Below, piece by piece: positions 1 to 6,438 of a DNA stretch of 10,087 nt. Positions within the stretch are counted from its first letter, which is position 1, and each line of letters begins with the position of its first letter. The notes under the pieces were generated by a model. It saw only the letters and a program-made list of their open reading frames with translations, ran no database searches and had not been told where the DNA came from. A program made the translations under genes and the position numbers. Source of the DNA: Planctomycetota bacterium (GTDB taxonomy: Bacteria > Planctomycetota > SZUA-567 > H5-PLA8); the NCBI GenBank assembly GCA_025355035.1, contig JANXLS010000374.1, positions 1 to 10,087 of the forward strand, read 5' to 3'.

Positions 1-20
1 GAAATCGATCGCCGAGCCAT
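1..20 (-). CDS. Start of a leftward gene, cut by the window edge
   Basis: An ATG on the minus strand (complement of 18-20) is preceded by a consensus AGGAGG at 27-32 with a 6-base spacer, and the frame stays open to the window edge. Only about six codons are visible (Met-Ala-Arg-Arg-Ser-Ile), so no function can be given. A second minus-strand ATG at 58-60, in another frame, is also open to the edge but has no properly spaced ribosome binding site, so I prefer the start at 20. The gene diverges from the DUF1365 gene. Confidence 0.45.
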
Positions 21-26
21 CGTTCA

Positions 27-32
27 CCTCCT
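27..32 (-). promoter_or_regulatory. Consensus Shine-Dalgarno for the left-edge gene
   Basis: The complement reads AGGAGG, six bases before the ATG at 20-18. It is the strongest ribosome binding site in the window and the main reason for proposing a gene here. Confidence 0.5.
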
Positions 33-135
33 GAATTCCCCCTTCAGTAGGTTTCGGCATTCCAGCGACGAAAATAACTCAAATGTTACAGTCCCCCGCT
101 CGTTCGACGTCGTTGGTTATCGATCTGTCATGGCG

Positions 136-164
136 TTGACGCCACCTCGTTTATCGTCTATGAC
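136..164 (+). promoter_or_regulatory. Sigma70-like promoter for the DUF1365/methyltransferase genes
   Basis: TTGACG at 136-141 (5 of 6 to the -35 consensus) and TATGAC at 159-164 (4 of 6 to the -10 consensus) are separated by exactly 17 bases. Transcription would start near 171-173. That leaves almost no leader before the upstream ATG at 173 but about 36 bases before the ATG at 209, which supports 209 as the start. The promoter is assigned by sequence match only. Confidence 0.45.
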
Positions 165-208
165 CCATTATCATGGATCTCTTCGAAGGACGCACTTCCG
201 CTCGGAAA

Positions 209-1060
209 ATGAACAGCGCGATCTACACGGGATGGATCCGCCACCGGCGATTTTCTCCGGTCGAAAACGCGTTTCGTTATGCGGTCTCGATGGCTTACAT
301 CGACCTGGACGAACTCGATATGGTCTTCAGCAAACGAGCATTTTGGTCTGCGCGCGAATTCAATCTGGCGTGGTTTCGGCGTGACGATTACATGATCGAA
401 TCCAGCCGCCCCGGTCAGTCGCTGGCCGATGCCGTTCGCGAACTCGTTCAACGCCGCGTGGATTCTCGCCCCACCGGCCCGATTCGAATTTTAACCAACG
501 TTCGGCGATTTGGCTTTGCAATGAATCCTGTTAATTTTTATTATTGTTTTGAATCCGACGGAATCACTCTTCATTCGATCGTCGCCGAAATCAACAATAC
601 GCCGTGGAATGAGCAATTTGCCTACGTCCTTCCGTGCAACCCGCATTCATCTCAACAAACATCCGTCGGCGCGCCGATTGACCCGCCGCGGCAACCGTGG
701 ATCGAAACAATAGTGGCGCGAAACGAATCGATCTACCGATTCCGTTTCCGGAAATCGTTTCACGTCTCGCCGTTCATGAACATGGATTTCGACTACAATT
801 GGCGGTTCTGCAATCCCGACGAACGCCTTTCCGTTCACATGCGCAATGTGAAAGCAGGAGCCTTGCATTTCGATTCGACGCTGATTTTGAAACGGCGACC
901 CATCGATTCGTCCGCGCTGGTGCTGGACTTGCTGCAATATCCGTGGATGACACTAAAAGTCTTTGCCGCAATTTACTTTCAAGCTGCCAAACTTTGGATA
1001 AAACGATGTCCGGTATCAACGCATCCGAAAAAGTTCGATTTGGAGAAACCCGCTCCATGA
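209..1060 (+). CDS. DUF1365 family protein
   Basis: A 283-residue member of the DUF1365 (COG3496) family, whose biochemical role is not established but whose genes commonly sit beside cyclopropane-synthase-like methyltransferases. Hallmarks are visible in order: RHRRFSP near residues 11-17, an LTNVRRFGFAMNPVNFYYC block around 95-113, INNTPWNEQFAYV at 128-140, and a KSFHVSPFM...WRF block at 182-200. I chose the ATG at 209 because family members begin just before this RHRRF motif and because a promoter at 136-164 would start transcripts at about the alternative ATG at 173. No well-spaced Shine-Dalgarno precedes either start. The stop overlaps the next gene's ATG by 4 bp (ATGA), which implies translational coupling. 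A role in making or placing a modified membrane fatty acid is inferred from this context only. Confidence 0.88.
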   Translation: MNSAIYTGWIRHRRFSPVENAFRYAVSMAYIDLDELDMVFSKRAFWSAREFNLAWFRRDDYMIESSRPGQSLADAVRELVQRRVDSRPTGPIRILTNVRRFGFAMNPVNFYYCFESDGITLHSIVAEINNTPWNEQFAYVLPCNPHSSQQTSVGAPIDPPRQPWIETIVARNESIYRFRFRKSFHVSPFMNMDFDYNWRFCNPDERLSVHMRNVKAGALHFDSTLILKRRPIDSSALVLDLLQYPWMTLKVFAAIYFQAAKLWIKRCPVSTHPKKFDLEKPAP

Positions 1061-2358
1061 GTTCGCAGTTACCTGCGCCGTCCCAGCGCTTGCAGCCCGT
1101 CTCCGTTGAGTCCGATTCGAACGCGCGTCACGCTGTTGCATCGCCATCATGGTTCGAACGCGTCGCGCGTGGAGCTGTCCTGCGACGGCTGAGCGGCTTG
1201 AGAGCGGGTTGTATGGAAATCGTCGAAGGCAGCGATCGTCAGCTTTTCGGGACTCCCGATGCCAACTCGACACCAAACGTTCCGGCGATGACGGTTCATC
1301 GTCCGAGGCTCTTTTCGCGGACGATGCTCGACGGGACAATGGGTGCAGCCGAGAGCTACATGGACGGCGACTGGTCGAGCAACGATCTAACAGCTCTGAT
1401 TCGTGTCTTCATCCAAAATTTGGATTCAGAAGCCAACACGAACACGGGCCTCGCGCGCTGGACTCAACCGCTGCATCGCCTCGCGCATTGGTTGCGCAGC
1501 AATTCGCTCAGCGGCAGCCGCAAGAACATCGCCGCGCACTACGATCTCAGCAATGATTTTTTCGCGCTTTTCCTCGATGAAACGATGATGTATTCGAGCG
1601 CTTTTTTCGAACGCGCCGATATGGAATTGGTCGAGGCATCAACCGCCAAGAATGAACGGCTGTGCAACATACTTCGACTGTCGCCTAGCGATCATCTGCT
1701 CGAAATCGGAACCGGTTGGGGCGGTTTCGCGATTCATGCGGCGAGCAGGCACGGCTGCCGCGTGACGACGACGACGATCTCCAGGGAGCAGTTCACACTC
1801 GCAAAAGATCGCATTGCGAAGGCGGGATTGGCCGGTCGCATTACGGTATTGCTCGAAGATTATAGGCTCCTAAAAGGGGCGTACGACAAATTGGTGTCGA
1901 TCGAAATGATCGAAGCGGTCGGCCACGATTACCTCGATATGTTTTTCAAACGCTGCGGCGAACTGCTGAAGCCGACCGGCGCGTTGGCGTTGCAGGCGAT
2001 CACAATTCAAGACAGGCTTTTCGAACAACACACGAAATCCGTCGATTTTATTAAGAAGCACATTTTCCCCGGCAGTTGCCTGCCGTCGATCGCCCGGATG
2101 TTGGAAGCAACGCGAAAACATACCGATTTCAATCTCGCGCACCTTGACGAAATCACGCCGCATTACGTCCGAACGCTATCGACGTGGCGCGAACGATTCA
2201 TGGATAAAATCGATTTGATTCGCGGCATGGGTTTCGGCGAGCGTTTCATCCGCATGTGGGAATTTTATTTGTGTTACTGCGAAGCCGGTTTCGCCGAACG
2301 CCACATCGGTTCCGTGCAGATGCTGCTCGCAAAACCAAAGTGGACAATTCAAAACTAA
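1057..2358 (+). CDS. Cyclopropane-fatty-acyl-phospholipid synthase family methyltransferase
   Basis: A 433-residue SAM-dependent methyltransferase of the Cfa family, which transfers a methyl or methylene group from SAM to double bonds of membrane phospholipid acyl chains. The SAM-binding motif LEIGTGWGG is at 215-223, and the conserved Glu of the MIEAVG motif is Glu286. Compared with E. coli Cfa from memory, the bicarbonate-site residues differ: Cys139 corresponds to Ser181 (in MMYSSAFF) and His266 to Gln313 (in ALQAITI). Glu239, Ile268 and Tyr317 are kept as Glu286, Ile315 and Tyr370. This pattern is what I recall for the DUF1365-linked subgroup, so the product may be a methylated or methylene fatty acid rather than a cyclopropane. 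The start at 1057 overlaps the DUF1365 stop, with GGAG at 1042-1045. The open frame continues upstream to 697, but that part lies entirely inside the DUF1365 gene. Confidence 0.85.
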   Translation: MSSQLPAPSQRLQPVSVESDSNARHAVASPSWFERVARGAVLRRLSGLRAGCMEIVEGSDRQLFGTPDANSTPNVPAMTVHRPRLFSRTMLDGTMGAAESYMDGDWSSNDLTALIRVFIQNLDSEANTNTGLARWTQPLHRLAHWLRSNSLSGSRKNIAAHYDLSNDFFALFLDETMMYSSAFFERADMELVEASTAKNERLCNILRLSPSDHLLEIGTGWGGFAIHAASRHGCRVTTTTISREQFTLAKDRIAKAGLAGRITVLLEDYRLLKGAYDKLVSIEMIEAVGHDYLDMFFKRCGELLKPTGALALQAITIQDRLFEQHTKSVDFIKKHIFPGSCLPSIARMLEATRKHTDFNLAHLDEITPHYVRTLSTWRERFMDKIDLIRGMGFGERFIRMWEFYLCYCEAGFAERHIGSVQMLLAKPKWTIQN

Positions 2359-2366
2359 CTGCTGTT

Positions 2367-2382
2367 CTCTGCGCCTCTGCGA
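2367..2382. repeat. Tandem 8-bp intergenic repeat
   Basis: CTCTGCGC is followed directly by CTCTGCGA, nine bases after the methyltransferase stop in a 51-bp gap. Similar CTCTGCG-type short tandem units recur between genes in several bacterial groups, as I remember. Two units are too few to prove a repeat family here. Confidence 0.3.
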
Positions 2383-2409
2383 GAAAAAGAATTTAAAAGG
2401 AGAGAATAA

Positions 2410-3057
2410 ATGTCCAAGCCCGTCTCGAACGAAACGTTGATTCAGCAATTGAAATGGCGTTACGCGACGAAGAAATTCGATGCAACAAAACGCATCTCCG
2501 ACGCGGATTGGAAGACGCTCGAAGACGTGTTGGTGCTGACGCCGTCATCGTTCGGCTTGCAGCCGTGGAAATTCTTCGTGATCGACACCCCCACGCTCAA
2601 AGAAAAACTCGTTCCAGTTTCATGGGGCCAGGCTCAAGTCAAAGACGCATCGCACACGTTGGTCATGACGATCAAGAAAGACATCGGCACTGCACACATC
2701 GAACACTACGTTTCGAACACCGCGTTGACTCGAAATGTTCCAATTGAATCGCTCGAAAAATTCAAACAAGTCATGGTCGGTTTCGCGGGACGAGCTGGCT
2801 TTGATGTTAACGCGTGGGCAAAAGATCAAGTCTACATCGCGCTCGGAAATTTCATGACCGCTGCGGCAATGCTTAACATCGACACCTGTCCGATGGAAGG
2901 AATCGATCCGAAGAAATACGACGAAATTCTCGGCCTCGACAAACTCGGCTATGCAACGGTAGTCGCCTGCCCCGCCGGTTATCGATCGAGTGAAGACAAA
3001 TACGCGGTCGCGCCGAAAGTTCGCTTCCCGCACAATGAAATCATTGGGCATTTATAG
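2410..3057 (+). CDS. NAD(P)H-dependent nitroreductase, NfsB type
   Basis: A 215-residue flavin oxidoreductase close in length and motif order to E. coli NfsB (217 residues). Such proteins bind FMN as dimers and reduce nitroaromatics, quinones or related electron acceptors with NAD(P)H; the natural substrate is usually unknown. Visible features are the N-terminal FMN-phosphate motif RYATKKFD (17-24; the NfsB Ser12 position is Ala19), TPSSFGLQPWKF (44-55), DASH (79-82), AKDQVYIALGNF (137-148), the PMEGID segment (161-166) and the C-terminal PKVRFP with Lys203 and Arg205 as in NfsB. AGGAG at 2398-2402 lies seven bases before the ATG, one of the best ribosome binding sites in the window. It follows the lipid methyltransferase by 51 bp and may be co-transcribed, but a functional link is not shown. 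Confidence 0.9.
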   Translation: MSKPVSNETLIQQLKWRYATKKFDATKRISDADWKTLEDVLVLTPSSFGLQPWKFFVIDTPTLKEKLVPVSWGQAQVKDASHTLVMTIKKDIGTAHIEHYVSNTALTRNVPIESLEKFKQVMVGFAGRAGFDVNAWAKDQVYIALGNFMTAAAMLNIDTCPMEGIDPKKYDEILGLDKLGYATVVACPAGYRSSEDKYAVAPKVRFPHNEIIGHL

Positions 3058-3089
3058 ACTTCATACCCCGCACTGAAATTCCCAGAGGA

Positions 3090-3128
3090 CGCGACGTTAT
3101 CGCGCAACCGGCCGACGGGGCGCCGGCC
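3090..3128. repeat. Two adjacent GC-rich inverted repeats between transcription units
   Basis: CGCGA (3090-3094) pairs with TCGCG (3100-3104) around a 5-base loop, and GGCCG (3110-3114) pairs with CGGCC (3124-3128) around a 9-base loop. They lie in the 161-bp gap between the nitroreductase and the mutase. There is no immediate T-run on the plus strand (a T-rich stretch comes only at 3145-3152), so a classical intrinsic terminator is doubtful. A REP-like element or a weak termination/mRNA-end structure is possible. Confidence 0.3.
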
Positions 3129-3218
3129 CTCCATAAAATCCGACTTTGTTTTCAACCCGCTGGAGAGTATGTAAATAGTGACGTGGCAGTGTTCGCGACT
3201 CGAAAGGACTCTGTCTTT

Positions 3219-4838
3219 ATGGTTCCTCTGCACCCGATCTCCGGCAATCAGACGTTGCGTACAACCATCTCCGGTGCTGAAAACAAGCCTTTTTACGCGC
3301 CGTCCGATATCGCCAATTTGAACGTTGGGCACGATCTAGGCGCCCCCGGACAATTTCCCTATACGCGCGGAATTCACGAGTCGATGTACCGCGGCAAGCT
3401 CTGGACAATGCGCCAATTTGCCGGCTTCGGGACAGCTGAAGAGACCAATCAACGCTTCAAGTATTTGCTCGCGCAGGGGCAGACTGGCCTGAGCGTGGCA
3501 TTCGATTTTCCGACGTTGATGGGCTACGATTCCGATCATCCGCGCAGCAAAGGCGAGGTGGGGCGATGCGGCGTGGCGATCTCCAGCACCGACGACATGG
3601 AGACTCTCTTCGCCGGAATTCCGCTCGACCACGTTTCGACATCGATGACGATCAACGGCCCCGCCGCGATGCTTTTTGCGTTTTACATTGCGGCGGCTGA
3701 ACGCCAGGGCGTTGCGCTCGAGCAGTTGCGCGGCACGATCCAGAATGATATTTTGAAAGAGTATCACGCGCAAAATTCATGGCTCGTTGGGCCGCGCCCG
3801 TCAATGCGCATCATCACCGACATTTTCAAATACGCCGCCCAATACACGCCGCAATGGAACACGATTTCGATCAGCGGTTATCACATTCGCGAAGCCGGTT
3901 CGACCGCCGGGCAGGAACTCGCGTTCACGCTCGCAGATGGATTGTGTTACGTCGATGAAGGCGTCAAAGCCGGATTGCAGATCGACGATTTCGCGCCGCG
4001 CCTCTCGTTCTTCTTCGATGTACACATCGAATTCTTCGAGGAGATCGCGAAGTTTCGCGCGGCCCGGCGAATTTGGGCGCGCGAAATGCAAAAGCGCGGA
4101 GCGAAGAATCCGCGTTCACTTTTGATGCGAACGCACGCACAAACGGCCGGCGTTTCGTTGACCGCGCAACAGCCCGAGAACAACATCGTCCGCACGGCGA
4201 TCGAAGCGCTCGCCGCCGTGCTGGGCGGGGCGCAGAGTCTGCACACAAACAGCTTCGATGAAGCCCTCGCGCTGCCGACCGAGAAAGCAGTGCAGATCGC
4301 CCTGCGAACGCAGCAGATCGTCGCGTTCGAATCCGGCGTGGCGGCGGTCGCCGATCCGCTCGGCGGAAGTTACTACGTCGAAGCGTTGACCGATCGGCTG
4401 GAACGCGAGTGCTACGATTATTTCAAACGCATTGAAGACGCAGGCGGAATGTTCGCCGCGCTGGATGCCGGTTTCTTCCGTCGCGAAATCGCGCGATCGA
4501 GTTTCACATATCAGACCGAGATTATGAACAAACGACGCCTCGTTGTCGGCGTCAACGCGTACGAAACGGAAGGCGGCGTCGAACCGCCGATTCTGTACAT
4601 TAATCCAAAATTGGAAGCGCAACAAACCGTGCGCCTCGCTCGAACGCGCGCTACACGCGACGCGCTGAAAGTCCAAGCCTCGCTCACGAATCTCGAAGCC
4701 ATTTGCCGCGACGAAAACAGCCCCGGCAACATCATGGCGGCCCTCGTCGATTGCGCCCGGGTAAATGTGACACTGGGCGAAATGGCGGATGTCTGTCGGA
4801 AGGTCTACGGCGAATTCAATAAACTGGCGGCGGTATGA
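3219..4838 (+). CDS. B12-dependent acyl-CoA mutase large subunit (methylmalonyl-CoA mutase family, isobutyryl-CoA-mutase-like site)
   Basis: A 539-residue large subunit of the split adenosylcobalamin-dependent mutases: the substrate-binding TIM barrel without the B12 domain, which is encoded separately at 5130. Family blocks are plain: YTRGIHESMYRGKLWTMRQ (48-66), GLSVAFDFPTLMGYDSDHP (90-108), GTIQNDILKEY (172-182), SISGYHIREAG (217-227) with His222 at the radical-controlling His244 position of the Propionibacterium enzyme, and GGAQSLHTN and DPLGGSYYVE further on. The two residues that distinguish substrates are not those of methylmalonyl-CoA mutase: its Tyr89 corresponds to Phe67 (RQFAGF) and its Arg207 to Gln185 (EYHAQNSW). 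Phe/Gln is the pair known from isobutyryl-CoA mutase (IcmA). I favour butyryl/isobutyryl-CoA or a related non-carboxylated substrate, although homology pipelines will say methylmalonyl-CoA mutase. The start at 3219 has AAAGGA at 3203-3208 with a 10-base spacer; an in-frame GTG at 3183 would add 12 residues. Confidence 0.88.
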   Translation: MVPLHPISGNQTLRTTISGAENKPFYAPSDIANLNVGHDLGAPGQFPYTRGIHESMYRGKLWTMRQFAGFGTAEETNQRFKYLLAQGQTGLSVAFDFPTLMGYDSDHPRSKGEVGRCGVAISSTDDMETLFAGIPLDHVSTSMTINGPAAMLFAFYIAAAERQGVALEQLRGTIQNDILKEYHAQNSWLVGPRPSMRIITDIFKYAAQYTPQWNTISISGYHIREAGSTAGQELAFTLADGLCYVDEGVKAGLQIDDFAPRLSFFFDVHIEFFEEIAKFRAARRIWAREMQKRGAKNPRSLLMRTHAQTAGVSLTAQQPENNIVRTAIEALAAVLGGAQSLHTNSFDEALALPTEKAVQIALRTQQIVAFESGVAAVADPLGGSYYVEALTDRLERECYDYFKRIEDAGGMFAALDAGFFRREIARSSFTYQTEIMNKRRLVVGVNAYETEGGVEPPILYINPKLEAQQTVRLARTRATRDALKVQASLTNLEAICRDENSPGNIMAALVDCARVNVTLGEMADVCRKVYGEFNKLAAV

Positions 4839-4839
4839 C

Positions 4840-5082
4840 ATGAGCGACGAGGATGCATTCGATTCCGATCACATGCAATGCCGCCATTGTGGAAAATGGA
4901 TTTACGTCGATTCACCGCAATGTCCGTCGTGTAAAAACTACACGAGCGACCTCGGCGAATTTGATTCCGCGCCGCGCTCGGATCAGCGGCTTCCTCTTAT
5001 CTGGGTCATTGCCGGATGGCTGGCGCTGATTGGCATGGTTGTGCCCATTGTCCTGGCTGTGTACTATCATTTCCGACGTTGA
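4840..5082 (+). CDS. Small zinc-ribbon protein with one membrane segment
   Basis: An 80-residue protein of unknown function. Cys14-x2-Cys17 and Cys28-x2-Cys31, ten residues apart, form a probable zinc ribbon. An acidic linker follows, then a single hydrophobic segment (about 51-76) ending in HFRR. Positive residues on both sides (DQR before, RR after) leave the topology unclear. The ATG is one base after the mutase stop, which suggests translational coupling. It sits between the large and small mutase subunits, 47 bp before the latter. The Cys-ribbon plus tail-anchor layout resembles short proteins I recall from planctomycete genomes, but I know of no assigned role. It could tether or assist the mutase, or simply be a co-transcribed passenger. 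An in-frame ATG at 4789 lies within the mutase gene and is less likely to be used. Confidence 0.72.
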   Translation: MSDEDAFDSDHMQCRHCGKWIYVDSPQCPSCKNYTSDLGEFDSAPRSDQRLPLIWVIAGWLALIGMVVPIVLAVYYHFRR

Positions 5083-5129
5083 ATGCGCGCCCTCTGGCGT
5101 TGAGCCCCAACATGTGGTAAACCTCCGTC

Positions 5130-5564
5130 ATGGCGAATGAGACTCACAACCGGCGGCATCGAATCTTGATCGCAAAGCCGGGCCTCGATGGGCACGACCG
5201 CGGCGCGAAAGTTGTTGCGCGAGCGCTGGCAGAATCCGGTTACGAAATCGTCTACATCGGCTTGCATCAGGAGCCCGACGCCATCGTTCAGGCGGCCTTG
5301 CAGGAAGACGCGGAAGCCGTGGGACTTTCAATTCTCTCCGGCGCCCACATGACTCTTTTTCCGGCGGTACTCGACGGCTTGCGTAAAAATGGGATGAGCG
5401 ATGTGCTGTTGTTTGGCGGCGGCATTGTTCCCCGGCGTGACATCGACGAATTGAAAGCGCTGGGCACCGGCGAAATTTTTACGCCCGGAACGGATACTCG
5501 AAAAATCGTCGCGTATCTCGATGCGTTCTTCGAGAAAAAGTTATCCGCACTGAAACAGAATTGA
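5130..5564 (+). CDS. Cobalamin-binding small subunit of the acyl-CoA mutase
   Basis: A 144-residue B12-binding (Rossmann-like) subunit matching the size of split mutase small subunits such as IcmB. The signature Asp20-x-His22-x2-Gly25 in GLDGHDRG supplies the lower axial histidine ligand to cobalt. The downstream GLSILSG (65-71) and FGGGIVP (95-101) loops surround the nucleotide tail and corrin. It should assemble with the large subunit encoded at 3219 to form the active mutase. The genes are separated only by the small zinc-ribbon gene, so an operon is likely. No convincing Shine-Dalgarno precedes the ATG. The small subunit does not by itself distinguish methylmalonyl- from isobutyryl-CoA mutase. 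No MeaB-type GTPase, epimerase or carboxylase gene lies in this window. Confidence 0.93.
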   Translation: MANETHNRRHRILIAKPGLDGHDRGAKVVARALAESGYEIVYIGLHQEPDAIVQAALQEDAEAVGLSILSGAHMTLFPAVLDGLRKNGMSDVLLFGGGIVPRRDIDELKALGTGEIFTPGTDTRKIVAYLDAFFEKKLSALKQN

Positions 5565-5595
5565 GCCGCACGGATTTCGATTCCACTCATCCATC

Positions 5596-6435
5596 ATGCC
5601 GATCATCAAAGACGATGTCCAAATTCTGCGTGTGCGCGAGCAGAGCAACTCAAGTCAGATCGTCGTTGCGTTGGGGCGGCGGCTGGGGCAGTTTCACGTC
5701 ATGGCGAAGGGCTCGCGGCGTTGGCCGAAGAAGGGCTTTGAAGGCGGCTTTGATCTGCTCGCGCGTGGTGAACTTCTGGCGTACCCGCGCCCCGACGAAC
5801 AACTGTGGGTTTTCAAGGAATGGGACGAACGCGAGCGCCCGCCGATCGGCCAGTCTTATCGCATGTTGGCCGCCGGAAGTTACCTCGGCGAATTGGTCGA
5901 AGCGCTTACGCGACACACGGCGGGCTCGTCGCACGAGGACGGCGGTCCGGAAGATCACACGTCCAGCCAACTCTACGATCTGCTGGCGGCGACGGTTGAT
6001 GCCCTCGCTGCGCAAGCGGCCCATTTCGGAATTTTGTTGCTGGGATTCACGTTGAAAGCATTGGAGATCGAAGGCGTATTAATACCCTTGAAAGACTGCC
6101 ATCTTTGTGAACGGAATTTCTTCGAAGCAAAATCGAAACCCGGGAACGCGTGGCTTTCGGCGCGTGGTTTGGAATGCAAAGCCTGTATCGACATTCGCCG
6201 CAATGCCGCTAAAAAAACAGTCGGAGCGGACGCGGCTGAGCGCGGTATTTGGCTTAGCCCGGAAGCGCATCGGGCGCTGCTGCATATTCAACGCACGATC
6301 CGGCCATTGAAATTAAGCGACACCGCCGCCGATCAACTTGCGCGCGCGCTCGTGATCCTCGTCCACGGCGCGCTCGAACGCGACCTTCGAACATTGCCCT
6401 ATGCGATGAAACTCGTGAAGGGCATGTCGAAATAA
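5596..6435 (+). CDS. recO: DNA repair protein RecO
   Basis: A 279-residue RecO, the mediator that works with RecR (and RecF) to load RecA on SSB-coated single-stranded DNA and anneals complementary strands. The N-terminal OB-fold region contains SSQIVVALGRRLGQFHVMAKG (19-39), followed by the typical GGFDLLARGEL segment. A helical middle domain and a zinc site follow, with Cys168-x2-Cys171 and Cys194-x2-Cys197. An acidic, glycine-rich insertion near 108-124 looks like a surface loop. The length is somewhat above the usual 240-260 residues. The ATG lies 31 bp after the mutase small subunit, with no clear Shine-Dalgarno. The gene ends only 3 bp from the stop of the opposing spermidine-synthase-like gene. 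The link to the mutase genes is probably only shared transcription. Confidence 0.88.
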   Translation: MPIIKDDVQILRVREQSNSSQIVVALGRRLGQFHVMAKGSRRWPKKGFEGGFDLLARGELLAYPRPDEQLWVFKEWDERERPPIGQSYRMLAAGSYLGELVEALTRHTAGSSHEDGGPEDHTSSQLYDLLAATVDALAAQAAHFGILLLGFTLKALEIEGVLIPLKDCHLCERNFFEAKSKPGNAWLSARGLECKACIDIRRNAAKKTVGADAAERGIWLSPEAHRALLHIQRTIRPLKLSDTAADQLARALVILVHGALERDLRTLPYAMKLVKGMSK

Positions 6436-6438
6436 ACG

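Noticed and set aside
697..1056. 120-residue N-terminal extension of the methyltransferase reading frame
   Set aside because: It lies wholly inside the DUF1365 gene in another frame and does not resemble Cfa sequence; the ATGA overlap at 1057 explains the true start.
3146..3173. Possible promoter TTGTTT-16-TATGTA before the mutase gene
   Set aside because: The -35 match is only 3 of 6. It would give a sensible leader to the ATG at 3219, but the signal is too weak to list as a feature.
3183..3218. GTG start adding 12 residues to the mutase large subunit
   Set aside because: The GGAG upstream is 15 or more bases away and the extra residues match no family sequence I recall; the ATG at 3219 has a better-spaced AAAGGA.
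4116..4841. Minus-strand open frame of 241 codons
   Set aside because: Antisense shadow of the mutase large subunit; composition is Arg/Phe/Gln-rich and no motif is visible.
4840..5564. Methylmalonyl-CoA epimerase or MeaB/ArgK GTPase within the mutase operon
   Set aside because: I looked for them as expected partners; neither the 80-residue zinc-ribbon protein nor the 144-residue B12 subunit carries GTPase or epimerase motifs.
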